Below are positions 54,959 through 63,766 of a DNA stretch of 64,000 bases, piece by piece. The notes under the pieces are model-generated. The model saw only the letters and a list, made by a program, of their open reading frames with translations. It made no database searches and was not told the DNA's origin. The position numbers were made by a program, and so were the translations under genes. This stretch comes from Phocaeicola vulgatus ATCC 8482 (GTDB taxonomy: Bacteria > Bacteroidota > Bacteroidia > Bacteroidales > Bacteroidaceae): the NCBI RefSeq assembly GCF_000012825.1, contig NC_009614.1, positions 3,348,001 through 3,412,000 of the forward strand. The letters are read 5' to 3'. The number at the start of each line of letters is the position of its first letter. Positions within the stretch are counted from its first letter, which is position 1.

Positions 54959-56368
54959 TTAGTAAATCTCATGTAATATCTTCAGGTTTTCACCTGCTTG
55001 GGGCAGTCCTGCTTCTTCCGCTTTGCGCAGCAGGTTCTCCGCTTCGGTATAGTTCCCGCTCAGCATTTGCATGATGCCTTGCAAAAGGGTCTTTTCGGGA
55101 GTCTCACCGGCTTTGTCCAGATAGAGTGAGGCGCCTTTGGTATCTCCCTGCGAGAGCAGGATGCAGGCTGCATTGAGATTGGCAACGGGGTGTTCCGGAT
55201 TAAGCAGAACGGCCGTCATGAAAATCTTATTGTATTCCGGACTGCCGGCAGGATAGGTCCGGGCTATGCGGAACATCTCTTCAATACTCAGATTCTTGGG
55301 ATTGCTTTGGAATACCTGCTTGGCCTGCTCTACCGTAAACGGACGTACCACATAGTGGATGGTGTAGTCTGAATGGCGGAGGCCGGGGAACCAATGTTGC
55401 AGGATGAAACGGAACTCTTCGGGATAACGTTTCCGTATTTTCCGTTCTTTCCCGTCGGGGCTGCTTTTGCTTTCTGCAATATGTAGCAGTTCCTCGCGAT
55501 GGGTGATAACGGTGTCGGTCAGCAACTTGACAAATCCGTCCCAGTCTTCGGGGGTGTAATGGGTGGTGAACAATGTATCGTTGAAAGCATATTGGCTGCA
55601 TACATAGTCCTTCAAGGTCCGGGTCCGTTCCCGCGCCAGACGCTCGTTGTTGGAGTAGGGGCCTTCGGGAGAGGCGTATCCATGGATGTCAATATGCGAA
55701 ATGACTACATTGGTATCGTTTTTTATCAGGTCGATACTGCGCTTTATCTTTGCCAGTTCGGCCGGATTGTTTCTGTATTCGGGATAGATGGTTGTTTCGT
55801 TGAGCGGGAAGTCCAGATAGGCACGTCCGCTTTCTTCGCGCACTTTCCTTTCTTCCATCTGCGGAGTGATGAACGCTACGTGCGGATGGATATCGGGAAG
55901 GATGTTCAGGCGGGTCAGATAGGTGGAGTCTGTATGGCGGGGAACTCCGCATCCGCATTCTTTTTCGATGAGATGCAAGGAGGCATGCTTCATCCAATGG
56001 GTGAAGGGGATGCTGCGCAAGTAGTGTACGCTTTGTTTGCGGTCATTGCGGCGGCGTAACTCTTCATAGTCTTTTTCCTGTCTGCCGGTTTCACGCTGGA
56101 AGAAAATATGCTGTTTACGACCGTTCACATAGATGGCGGGAAGCTGGATGAAGTTGTCCAGGCTGTCGCTGAGCCGGGGAATCAGTATGACTGATTCGTT
56201 GGAGGGAATCTGCCTGGTAATGTCTACTTGCATGGACACTACCAGACTTTCTCCCATCCGGTAGAGCCGGGAGGAGGCGATGTAAATCGAACTGTCCCGT
56301 TCTGCCGGTTGCGCCGATGAGCAAAGCGCAGGAAAAATAAATGATATAAAATAGAATAAGTATTTCAT
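54959..56368 (-). CDS. DUF3868 protein with OmpA-like domain
   Basis: A 469-aa exported protein with signal peptide YFISFIFPALCSSAQ. Residues about 20-190 are the DUF3868 domain (VVSMQVDITRQIPSNESVIL, LPAIYVNGRKQHIFFQRE). An OmpA-like segment follows with DIHGYASPEGPYSNNERLAR near 228. The last 150 residues are helical and TPR-like (HPVANLNAACILLSQGDTKG, NYTEAENLLRKAEEAGLPQA). In P. gingivalis-type fimbrial operons such proteins link to the cell wall or help assembly. Operon position: after the second DUF3575 gene and 30 bp before the major subunit. Confidence 0.85.
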   Translation of the reverse strand: MKYLFYFISFIFPALCSSAQPAERDSSIYIASSRLYRMGESLVVSMQVDITRQIPSNESVILIPRLSDSLDNFIQLPAIYVNGRKQHIFFQRETGRQEKDYEELRRRNDRKQSVHYLRSIPFTHWMKHASLHLIEKECGCGVPRHTDSTYLTRLNILPDIHPHVAFITPQMEERKVREESGRAYLDFPLNETTIYPEYRNNPAELAKIKRSIDLIKNDTNVVISHIDIHGYASPEGPYSNNERLARERTRTLKDYVCSQYAFNDTLFTTHYTPEDWDGFVKLLTDTVITHREELLHIAESKSSPDGKERKIRKRYPEEFRFILQHWFPGLRHSDYTIHYVVRPFTVEQAKQVFQSNPKNLSIEEMFRIARTYPAGSPEYNKIFMTAVLLNPEHPVANLNAACILLSQGDTKGASLYLDKAGETPEKTLLQGIMQMLSGNYTEAENLLRKAEEAGLPQAGENLKILHEIY

Positions 56369-56374
56369 GGCTCT

Positions 56375-56947
56375 TTAGTTAAATATGTAAACTATACTCA
56401 GAGATGCTTTGGAAGGGCCGAAATAGTGATAATGGCCTTTTTCCAGTAGCTCGGCACACACGTCGGGGCATTTATATTTCTTATAGTCGATATATTCATA
56501 CCCTACACCGACGGAAACTTCTATATTCCAGTGGCGGTTGAGCATGATGTGATATCCGTAGCTTATGCCTCCACCTGTCAGCCAGCCTGCATACCGGTGC
56601 TCTTTCAGCCAGGGGAAGAGTCCGAAAGGCATCTTTTTCCCTCCTACGTTGAACTGCGCTCCGTTGAGATAGGCTCCCCAAAAACTGCCGTTGAATTTCT
56701 GGCAAGTCCAGTAGCGGTATTCAGGTTGTATGAGCCAATATTTGTTGACATATCCTTCCGTGCGTTTCCACGGGCGTATGCTGCCGGACAAATCGAATGT
56801 GGATTTGGGGCCGAAGGCATATTCCACACCGGCATTCAGCGCACCGTTGGCGGCGGAAAGCAGGTTGCTTTTGACAGCCATTTTCTGTGCGGAAACGGAA
56901 AGGGCGCTGCCGAGCAGAAGACAAGAAAGGACATACCGGGTTTTCAT
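56375..56947 (-). CDS. DUF3575 family outer-membrane protein (second copy)
   Basis: A 190-aa outer-membrane beta-barrel type protein with signal peptide YVLSCLLLGSALSVSAQ. KMAVKSNLLSAANGALNAGV, then EYAFGPKSTFDLSGSIRPW, and RYAGWLTGGGISYGYHIMLN are DUF3575 features. The end SLSIVYIFN is an aromatic C-terminal beta-strand, as expected for BAM-inserted barrels. About half of its positions match the other DUF3575 gene at 58074, so the pair is an in-operon duplication. It lies 3 bp after a DUF3868 gene, so both DUF3575-DUF3868 pairs have the same order. Confidence 0.85.
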   Translation of the reverse strand: MKTRYVLSCLLLGSALSVSAQKMAVKSNLLSAANGALNAGVEYAFGPKSTFDLSGSIRPWKRTEGYVNKYWLIQPEYRYWTCQKFNGSFWGAYLNGAQFNVGGKKMPFGLFPWLKEHRYAGWLTGGGISYGYHIMLNRHWNIEVSVGVGYEYIDYKKYKCPDVCAELLEKGHYHYFGPSKASLSIVYIFN

Positions 56948-56950
56948 GTT

Positions 56951-58045
56951 TTATTGTATATTGGTTTGGTTGGATTCAAAGAATATTTTCAGGTTATAGG
57001 TGGCTTCTTCCGAGCCTTCGGCTTTGGCGGCTTTCAGCAGGCGGATGCCTTCGTAGGTGTTGTTGCACAACAGTTCGTAGGCTCCACGGCAGTTCTTGTA
57101 GGCAAGCGTTTCATGGGAAGCCATTTGCAGATAGCGGCCGGCTGCCTGTGTGTTGCCCCGTTCGATGGCGGCGGCAGCGGCGTTGAGGTTGGCAACGGGG
57201 CTTGCCGGATATATCTTGACACTGATGTCTATGATTTTGTAGAACTGTTCCGGAGTGTTCTTGTAGCTGATGGCCACGGTGTAAAGCTCGCGTAACGAAA
57301 GCATCTGCGGATTGATTTCGGCTATGACACGCGCTTCGTCCAGACTGAAGTTCAGCTCTTTCTGGTTGCGTTCATCGGTGGCATCGCTTTCGGGAGATAC
57401 ATAGCTTCCCTTGAAATACGGTTTGGCAGAGGGTGCGGGCGGAACAGGGGAAACAGAATGGTGTTCCGGAACAACGGGAGCAGAGGGGGAGGAGGCTGCC
57501 ATAGGAGTCTCCCGGTTCCTGTCCCGTTGGGGAACGAAATGATCTGTTGCTGTTGCTATATGGGGTGCTGTGTCCGGAATGGGGATATTTTCGCTTTGTA
57601 CTTTCTCTCCGCTGCCGTTGATGACTTCCTTCTTGAGGTTCAGGGTGGCGAACTGTATCCAGTCGGCTGCCGGAAGGGAAGCACGGTAGTGGATAGTCTG
57701 ATCGCTGTCTGTCAGGAGGATAGCGGTAAATACGGGAGTTACATCTGCCTTGCCTTTTCGTTTGTTGAGCGCCAGGGTGCGGCGGTATAGCCGGTGTGCA
57801 CGTTCTCCGTTCAGCAGGATTTGAGGGAGTTCTGCCGTGCGGGTTCCGTCTGTGAGGACAGGAGTGAGGCGGATATGGCTTTTGGTGTCCATTTGGGGAA
57901 CATTGAGAGTCATTTTCATGAACACTGTGGCAGAGTCCTGTCCGAGAGTAACGGAGGGAGGCAGGATATCGAGTTTCAGGTTTTGTGCAGTGGCAAAGGT
58001 GCCGCATAATAAAAGACTGAATAGTATGTTTGTCTTGAGTTTCAT
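56951..58045 (-). CDS. DUF3868 protein without OmpA domain
   Basis: This 364-aa exported protein has signal peptide MKLKTNILFSLLLCGTFATA. The DUF3868 domain covers about residues 21-170 (LPPSVTLGQDSATVFMKMTL, LPQILLNGERAHRLYRR). Unlike its paralogue at 54959, the OmpA-like part is absent; a Pro/Ser linker (VVPEHHSVSPVPPAPSAKPY near 198) takes its place. The helical C-terminal part remains (ASPVANLNAAAAAIERGNTQ, GSEEATYNLKIFFE). It may have lost peptidoglycan binding and act as a partner of the upstream DUF3575 barrel (28-bp gap). Confidence 0.83.
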   Translation of the reverse strand: MKLKTNILFSLLLCGTFATAQNLKLDILPPSVTLGQDSATVFMKMTLNVPQMDTKSHIRLTPVLTDGTRTAELPQILLNGERAHRLYRRTLALNKRKGKADVTPVFTAILLTDSDQTIHYRASLPAADWIQFATLNLKKEVINGSGEKVQSENIPIPDTAPHIATATDHFVPQRDRNRETPMAASSPSAPVVPEHHSVSPVPPAPSAKPYFKGSYVSPESDATDERNQKELNFSLDEARVIAEINPQMLSLRELYTVAISYKNTPEQFYKIIDISVKIYPASPVANLNAAAAAIERGNTQAAGRYLQMASHETLAYKNCRGAYELLCNNTYEGIRLLKAAKAEGSEEATYNLKIFFESNQTNIQ

Positions 58046-58073
58046 GACTGATAGGGTATATTTGCTTTTATAT

Positions 58074-58646
58074 TTATTGAATGAAATAAATGAATGATAT
58101 GCCTAGCTGGGTAGGTCCGACATAGTTGGAGTGGGATTTCTCAATGAGTGCGTCTCCTTTGGCGGGACCGTATTTATCATAGGTGAGATGGGCGTATCCG
58201 ACAGATATGCTTGCTTCAAGGCTCCAGAATGTGCTGAGCAGCCATTGGTGTCCATAGGTAACGCCGCAACCTATCAGATTACCCTGATAACGGTTGTTCT
58301 TGACCGTGGTGAAAGGAGTGGTTCCACCGAAATTGTATTGGGCGAAATGGGCTTGCACCCCGAAAAAACTTCCTATGAATGTTTCATTGAGCCACCAACG
58401 GTATTCGGGCTGGATCAGAATGTGCTTCATTTTTTTGTTTTCTCCCAGATTCCAGGGATTATAGTTGACACTCAGATTGAATGAATGGGTGTCATCACAC
58501 CTTATTTCTCCTCCCAGGTTGAGAGTGCCGGTAAGGTCATAAAGAACATTGCTTTTTACAGCGATACTTTGAGCCGGGGCTATACGCGGAGTCATAACTG
58601 CCAGCATGATTGCTATTATAAATAAGTAAGAATGTCGCATTGTCAA
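58074..58646 (-). CDS. DUF3575 family outer-membrane protein (first copy)
   Basis: A 190-aa putative outer-membrane barrel with signal peptide YLFIIAIMLAVMTPRIAPAQ. SIAVKSNVLYDLTGTLNLGG, NLSVNYNPWNLGENKKMKHI and YQGNLIGCGVTYGHQWLLST are family features. It ends in the aromatic strand LGISFIYFIQ. It is the first gene of the fimbrial operon and begins 22 bp from the invertible segment, so its expression depends directly on promoter orientation. Confidence 0.85.
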   Translation of the reverse strand: MTMRHSYLFIIAIMLAVMTPRIAPAQSIAVKSNVLYDLTGTLNLGGEIRCDDTHSFNLSVNYNPWNLGENKKMKHILIQPEYRWWLNETFIGSFFGVQAHFAQYNFGGTTPFTTVKNNRYQGNLIGCGVTYGHQWLLSTFWSLEASISVGYAHLTYDKYGPAKGDALIEKSHSNYVGPTQLGISFIYFIQ

Positions 58647-58667
58647 TATTTTTATTTTGTTTTTTTT

Positions 58668-58939
58668 CTGTTACTTTAGAAGTAACGGAAGGGGAGGAGG
58701 GAGGCGAAAAAACATGAAAACAGCAGTAAGATAAAGATTTAGTGGCTGTTAGAGAAGATAAAAGACCGGAAATGTGGCTTCACTCATATTGACAATCGGA
58801 GTATGGGTAGGGAGAGGTATATGCGGAATAAAAAAAATTTTAAAATAAAAACGAAAAAAAAGTGTAGAAATCTTGCATTGTATTTAAAGTTTGTATACTT
58901 TTGCTTCCAAAATCTGTTCCGTTACTTCTAAAGTAACAG
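58668..58939. promoter_or_regulatory. Invertible promoter segment of the fimbrial operon (OFF orientation)
   Basis: Exact 23-bp inverted repeats (58668-58690 and 58917-58939) with the core GTTAC-N7-GTAAC on one strand enclose 226 bp. The only good promoter inside reads rightward: TACTTTTG at 58896-58903, with TTGC 19 bp upstream (58873-58876). It therefore points away from the fimbrial operon and into the antisense strand of the recombinase gene. Inversion would put it about 50 bp in front of the DUF3575 gene. The repeat is related to that of the exopolysaccharide switch at 51048. Confidence 0.85.
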
Positions 58940-58986
58940 TCTTGTAATTTGTTGTTTTATAATGTAATGTGAAGTTTTAAAATTGA

Positions 58987-59916
58987 TTATATAGAAATAT
59001 TAATGTGATTAATTATTACTTTATTTGCTCTGTCTAATTCATCGTTTTTAAAGCTTTTCAAGTAGGTTTCGGTCACCTTTGTGGAGGAGTGCCCCAGGGC
59101 ATCACAAATCAATTGTTCCGAAAAGTGACAGTATTTAGCCAAAGTGGCCCAAGTGTGGCGGCTGGTGTAGGAACTGACGTTGAGTTTGATTCCGCAGTAT
59201 ACCGCCAGTTGTTTCAGGTCATAGTTCAGTTTCCGCAAGGCATGTTGGTATTCTGCATACTCTTCTTCGCTTTTCCGGTTTCCACTGAGAATGGGAAGCA
59301 GGTAGGGGGAGGCGGAGTCTGTATTTTGATACCGTTTGATAAGGTTCATGGCAGCGGGAGGAATCTCGACGGTGAGCAGGGCTCCTGTTTTGTGGCGGCG
59401 GTAGGAGATAACGGAATCTTGCAGGTCTGTTTTGCGCAGGTGTGCCAGATCCACAAAGGGCATTCCGCGTAACAGGAACATCAGGGTAATCCATGCCCGG
59501 CTCTCTTTCATGCTTTGCGGCAGGGGGCGTGGAAGGGAGGCACTTAATAATTTGCTCATGTCTTTGGCATCGAGGGCACGTTTGGTATTGGCTTTTACGC
59601 CGGTATATACGTGACGGAAAAGACGGGGCTTTTCTTCCGCCAGACCATCGTCCACGGCTTTGTTGTAGATGCTTCGCAAGGTACGCATATAAGTGGAGAC
59701 AGTGTTCCAGGTACATCCCTTGTTGCGCAGGTGGTTCTCAAATTGTTTCAGGCGTGAACGTTCCATCTGGTTGAACCGGATGGCATCGGTCTTGCAGAAG
59801 AGCATGAAGGCGTTCAGGGTGCTTTGGTAGATGTGGGCGGTACTGAAACGCTCTTCTTCTTTTAGCGACCGGATAAGTTGTTTCATAAATAGGGTCAGGT
59901 TAGATTTCTTTTTCAT
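58987..59916 (-). CDS. Tyrosine recombinase (invertase of the fimbrial promoter)
   Basis: A recombinase of about 309 aa, clearly paralogous to the one at 51394 (same blocks: HIYQSTLNAF, KGCTWNTVSTYMRTLRSIYN, FRHVYTGVKANTKRALDAKD, MFLLRGMPFVDLAHL). The catalytic region is SYTSRHTWATLAKYCHFSEQ and LGHSSTKVTETYLKSF (nucleophile Tyr). The start at MKKKSNLTLFMKQLIRSLKE (59916) follows the paralogue; an ATG at 59955 adds 13 residues. It lies 47 bp from the fimbrial invertible segment. In the present orientation the internal promoter would make RNA antisense to this gene. Confidence 0.92.
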   Translation of the reverse strand: MKKKSNLTLFMKQLIRSLKEEERFSTAHIYQSTLNAFMLFCKTDAIRFNQMERSRLKQFENHLRNKGCTWNTVSTYMRTLRSIYNKAVDDGLAEEKPRLFRHVYTGVKANTKRALDAKDMSKLLSASLPRPLPQSMKESRAWITLMFLLRGMPFVDLAHLRKTDLQDSVISYRRHKTGALLTVEIPPAAMNLIKRYQNTDSASPYLLPILSGNRKSEEEYAEYQHALRKLNYDLKQLAVYCGIKLNVSSYTSRHTWATLAKYCHFSEQLICDALGHSSTKVTETYLKSFKNDELDRANKVIINHINISI

Positions 59917-60111
59917 TGTTTTTTTCGTTTTGAATGTTAGGTAATTCTGTTCCACAATACATTTCCTTTTAAAAGTTGGGTTTGCCCCCGTTTGTTCATC
60001 AGCTTTTTTTCTTTTTGTGATAGCTTGTGCTTTTTCTTCGCTTTTTGACGATTGGCGGAGGTCTTGTGAGTACGTCTTGTTGTTTTTTTCGTCTAACTGT
60101 AAATAATTTAT

Positions 60112-62817
60112 ATGAAAAGAATGAAAAATATCAGGCTAGGAACACTTGTCGCATGTATGTGCGTGTTATGGGGGTGCGAGAAACCCAATGTGAATATTGT
60201 GATGCCGCAGGAGGCGTCGAACCGGGTGCTGTTTGCAGGAGAACATTTGAAGAAAGCGCTGGAAGATGCGGGGTATTCGTCTGTTATGTTGTCGGATACT
60301 GCCGGTGTGGATAAAGATGAGGTATGCATCCGTCTGGAACAGGCTACTGATACAGCCGGACTGAAAAAGGAGGGGTTTACCATTTCTACCCGTGGAAACA
60401 TGACTACGGTGACAGGAAACGACGGAAGCGGTGTGATTTACGGCTGTCGGGAATTGATAGATCATGTAGGGCAATACAAGGATTTGAAGTTTCCGGCACA
60501 GCTGACGGATGCTCCGGAAATGGTGCTTCGCGGAGGTTGTGTAGGGATTCAGAAAATGGAATACCTGCCTGGAAGAGGGGTGTATGAGTATCCTTATACG
60601 CCGGAGAGCTTCCCTTGGTTTTATGACAAGGAGCAATGGATAAAGTATCTGGATATGCTGGTGGAGAACCGCATGAATTCCTTGTATCTGTGGAACGGGC
60701 ATCCGTTTGCTTCCTTGGTGAAGCTGGAAGAGTATCCTTTTGCCGTAGAGGTGGATGAGGAAACTTTCAAGAAAAATGAGGAAATGTTCTCGTTCCTGAC
60801 TGCTGAAGCGGACAAACGCGGTATCTTTGTGATCCAGATGTTTTATAATATATTGTTAAGCAAGCCTTTTGCCGAGCATTACGGATTGAAAACACAGGAT
60901 CGTAACCGTCCCATTACTCCGCTGATCAGTGATTATACACGTAAGTCGGTGGCCGCGTTTATAGAAAAATATCCCAATGTAGGTCTGCTGGTATGCTTGG
61001 GGGAAGCGATGGATACCTACGAGGATGATGTGGAATGGTTCACCAAAACCATTATTCCGGGAGTGAAGGACGGACTGAACGCATTGGGACGTACGGACGA
61101 ACCGCCCATTTTGCTGCGTGCGCACGATACGGACTGCAAGATGGTGATGGATGCGGCACTGCCGTTATACAAGAACCTCTATACCATGCATAAATACAAT
61201 GGTGAGTCACTGACTACTTACGAACCGCGCGGACCTTGGTCCAAGATACACTCGGACTTGAGTGCCTTGGGAAGTATTCATATCAGTAATGTGCATATTC
61301 TGGCAAACTTGGAACCGTGGCGTTGGGGATCTCCCGACTTTGTACAGAAGGCGGTGAATGCCATGCACAATGTACATGGAGCCAATGCCCTGCATCTGTA
61401 TCCGCAGGCTTCTTATTGGGACTGGCCGTACACGGCGGACAAACTGGCGGATGGCAAACGGGAGTATCAGCTGGACCGTGACTGGATATGGTACAAGACG
61501 TGGGGACGCTATGCATGGAACTGTCATCGGGACCGTTCATCCGAAGTGGAATATTGGGACAAGCAGTTGGGCGATTTTTATGGTACGACTCCTGCCGAAG
61601 CCGGAGATATTCTGGAGGCATACGAGCAGAGTGGAGAGATTGCTCCGAAGTTGCTCCGTCGTTTCGGCATCACGGAAGGGAACCGGCAGACTTTGTTGCT
61701 GGGTATGTTTATGAGTCAGTTGGTGAATCCTTATAAATATACCATTTATCCGGGATTTTATGAGAGTTGCGGGCCGGAGGGCGAGAAGCTGATAGAATAT
61801 GTGGAGAAGGAATGGAAAAAACAGCCGCATGTGGGCGAATTGCCGCTGGATATTGTGGCGCAGGTGGTGGAACACGGTGACAAGGCGGTGGCGGCCATTG
61901 ACAAGGCTGCCGCAGCGGTGACTCGTAATAAAGAGGAGTTCGGACGTTTGCGGAATGACATGCATTGCTATCGTGAATTTGCTTATGCCTTTAACCTGAA
62001 AGTGAAAGCTGCTCAGCGTGTCTTGAACTACCAGTGGGGAAAGGAACTGAATGAACTGGATGCCGCTATTCCATTGATGGAACAAAGTCTGGATCATTAC
62101 CGCAAGCTGGTGGCATTGACGGATAGTACTTATTATTATGCCAACAGTATGCAGACCGCGCAACGCCGTATTCCTATCGGTGGTGACGGTGGCAAGAACA
62201 AGACCTGGAAAGAGATGCTGGTGCATTATGAAAATGAGCTGGCTAATTTCAAGGCGAACTTGCAGTTGCTGAAAGATAGGGCGGCAGGTAAGGTGACGGA
62301 AAGTGCAGCTGAGATAAAACCTTTGTCCGCCGCAAATGTGAAGATCCTGAACGGACTGGCTCCGGTGAAACTGGCGACGGGGGCAAGCCTGTTCTCCAAT
62401 GTACCGGGCAAGGTGGATGCGCTGGCCGCCGAGCTGGAAGGGCTGACTGCTTATAGAATGAACGGGGATGTGCAGCGCAAGGAAGGTACGACAATAGAGT
62501 TTGAAGCGGCTGCTCCGGTGAGTTTGTTGGTAGGTTATTTCCGTGATGACCAGAAGAAGTATGCGAAAGCCCCGAAACTGGAAACGGACGCTTCTGCCAA
62601 TGATTACGGTCAGGCGGAACCGAAACTGACCAATGCCATACGCATAGCGGGTATGCCGCTGGCGAATGTACATGCTTATCATTTTGAGGCCGGAAAGCAT
62701 ACCTTGTTGCTGCCGAAAGGATATACGATGGTGCTGGGATTTACGGACGCGCAGGTAACTCCGCGTAATGCGGGACTGGCCGGTGCGGAGGAAACGATGG
62801 ACTGGATGTTCTATTAA
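60112..62817 (+). CDS. Large secreted carbohydrate-active enzyme, GH67/GH20-like N-terminal layout, family uncertain
   Basis: A 901-aa lipoprotein (lipobox CVLWGC at residues 17-22). Residues about 27-135 form an alpha/beta domain like the N-terminal domain of GH67 alpha-glucuronidases and GH20 enzymes (VTGNDGSGVIYGCRELIDHV). A TIM barrel follows: MLVENRMNSLYLWNGHPFAS near 183, and NVGLLVCLGEAMDTYEDDVE near 292 with Glu/Asp candidates. HASYWDWPYTAD-like QASYWDWPYTADKLADGKRE lies near 441. The last 300 residues are helical, then a beta domain. An uronic-acid-releasing activity, as in pectin or xylan breakdown, is the best guess. The ATG at 60112 is preferred over the internal ATG at 60121. Confidence 0.6.
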   Translation: MKRMKNIRLGTLVACMCVLWGCEKPNVNIVMPQEASNRVLFAGEHLKKALEDAGYSSVMLSDTAGVDKDEVCIRLEQATDTAGLKKEGFTISTRGNMTTVTGNDGSGVIYGCRELIDHVGQYKDLKFPAQLTDAPEMVLRGGCVGIQKMEYLPGRGVYEYPYTPESFPWFYDKEQWIKYLDMLVENRMNSLYLWNGHPFASLVKLEEYPFAVEVDEETFKKNEEMFSFLTAEADKRGIFVIQMFYNILLSKPFAEHYGLKTQDRNRPITPLISDYTRKSVAAFIEKYPNVGLLVCLGEAMDTYEDDVEWFTKTIIPGVKDGLNALGRTDEPPILLRAHDTDCKMVMDAALPLYKNLYTMHKYNGESLTTYEPRGPWSKIHSDLSALGSIHISNVHILANLEPWRWGSPDFVQKAVNAMHNVHGANALHLYPQASYWDWPYTADKLADGKREYQLDRDWIWYKTWGRYAWNCHRDRSSEVEYWDKQLGDFYGTTPAEAGDILEAYEQSGEIAPKLLRRFGITEGNRQTLLLGMFMSQLVNPYKYTIYPGFYESCGPEGEKLIEYVEKEWKKQPHVGELPLDIVAQVVEHGDKAVAAIDKAAAAVTRNKEEFGRLRNDMHCYREFAYAFNLKVKAAQRVLNYQWGKELNELDAAIPLMEQSLDHYRKLVALTDSTYYYANSMQTAQRRIPIGGDGGKNKTWKEMLVHYENELANFKANLQLLKDRAAGKVTESAAEIKPLSAANVKILNGLAPVKLATGASLFSNVPGKVDALAAELEGLTAYRMNGDVQRKEGTTIEFEAAAPVSLLVGYFRDDQKKYAKAPKLETDASANDYGQAEPKLTNAIRIAGMPLANVHAYHFEAGKHTLLLPKGYTMVLGFTDAQVTPRNAGLAGAEETMDWMFY

Positions 62818-62822
62818 AAAGA

Positions 62823-63437
62823 TTATAGGGATAGGGTAGCCACTTTGTCTATGATAAAGCTTTTTATCCTATCCCAATCTATTGCAACAAGCATTTCGGG
62901 CATGAATTGTTCTTCAGCATCTTCAAAATAAGTTAAACTCATCAAAGCGCGGAATTGGGAATTATCGGGATATTTATCAGCATAGAATTTTAGAATGTTT
63001 TCCAGTGAATAGTGTTGCAGTAGGAAATAAATATCTATAAAGTCTTTTTTGGTTCCCCGTCCCTCTATTGCATTTATTTTCATTGCTGCAATATCTCTGG
63101 GGGAGGCTAGTCTTATACCATTTTCTTCAATAGCAGGATCCAGCCAATTATATCTGTAATTGACAAAATCTATTTTAATATCATCAAGTATGTATATCTT
63201 GATGTTTTTAGACTCTTTGATAACAGATAATTTCCCTATGTTGATCAGTACTTCTTTTATAGTTTCATTATCTTCCTCTATATTCCCGAAAAAATCTAAA
63301 TCAATTGAAATACGATGGCCGTATTGAAGTGCTAAAGCTGTTCCACCTACTAATCTGGCTTTTGAAAGAAATTCTTCATTGGTCAGCTTTTTTAGCAATT
63401 CCAAAGTGTGGGAGTTGACTGTTTGATATGATAACAT
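62823..63437 (-). CDS. AbiEii-type nucleotidyltransferase toxin
   Basis: A 204-aa AbiEii/AbiGii toxin-family protein. RLVGGTALALQYGHRISIDL DFF near residues 29-51 contains the GG-T and DxDFF nucleotidyltransferase motif. RLASPRDIAAMKINAIEGRG near 128-147 and KKDFIDIYFLLQHYSLENIL have the conserved Lys and Asp of the family. AbiE systems are type IV toxin-antitoxins giving phage resistance by abortive infection. The start overlaps the preceding gene by 46 bp, as usual for such pairs. It converges on the carbohydrate enzyme with only 5 bp between stops. Confidence 0.85.
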   Translation of the reverse strand: MLSYQTVNSHTLELLKKLTNEEFLSKARLVGGTALALQYGHRISIDLDFFGNIEEDNETIKEVLINIGKLSVIKESKNIKIYILDDIKIDFVNYRYNWLDPAIEENGIRLASPRDIAAMKINAIEGRGTKKDFIDIYFLLQHYSLENILKFYADKYPDNSQFRALMSLTYFEDAEEQFMPEMLVAIDWDRIKSFIIDKVATLSL

Positions 63438-63706
63438 CTGTATTGTTCTTTAGAGGTGTTTGAAATACAGCAAATATAAGACAATGCTTTTTTGTCCAAT
63501 GTGCGTAATGATTGGCAAATAGAAACGATTCTATCCAATCCATAATATGATAATATAAGTTGCCAGTCTTTTAAATTGCCATATTCCAGTACACGTTGGA
63601 TAATTTGTGCCGGGCAGGTATCTAAATTAACTTTATTTACGTCCATATCCCAAAATAAATGTCGGGATAATAGAGAAATATATTCTTTTTGTGACATTAC
63701 ATTCAT
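63392..63706 (-). CDS. AbiE-associated antitoxin-like protein (DUF6922 type)
   Basis: A 104-aa protein (MNVMSQKEYISLLSRHLFWD, LDTCPAQIIQRVLEYGNLKD, YGLDRIVSICQSLRTLDKK). The start LLSRHLFWDMD and the helical pattern match the short Bacteroidetes proteins encoded directly before AbiEii, predicted to be the antitoxin with a winged-helix-like part. MSQKEY four residues in is an alternative start. Its 3' end overlaps the toxin gene by 46 bp, so the pair is translated together. Confidence 0.75.
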   Translation of the reverse strand: MNVMSQKEYISLLSRHLFWDMDVNKVNLDTCPAQIIQRVLEYGNLKDWQLILSYYGLDRIVSICQSLRTLDKKALSYICCISNTSKEQYRCYHIKQSTPTLWNC

Positions 63707-63766
63707 AATAACTTTAATTTTTTGTTGGTTTCTTGCTCTAATATTTCATAACCAATTTCTTTTTGA

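Noticed and set aside
61537..62700. 387-codon minus-strand frame under the large carbohydrate enzyme
   Set aside because: Antisense shadow with abundant His/Arg/Gln runs; no domain.
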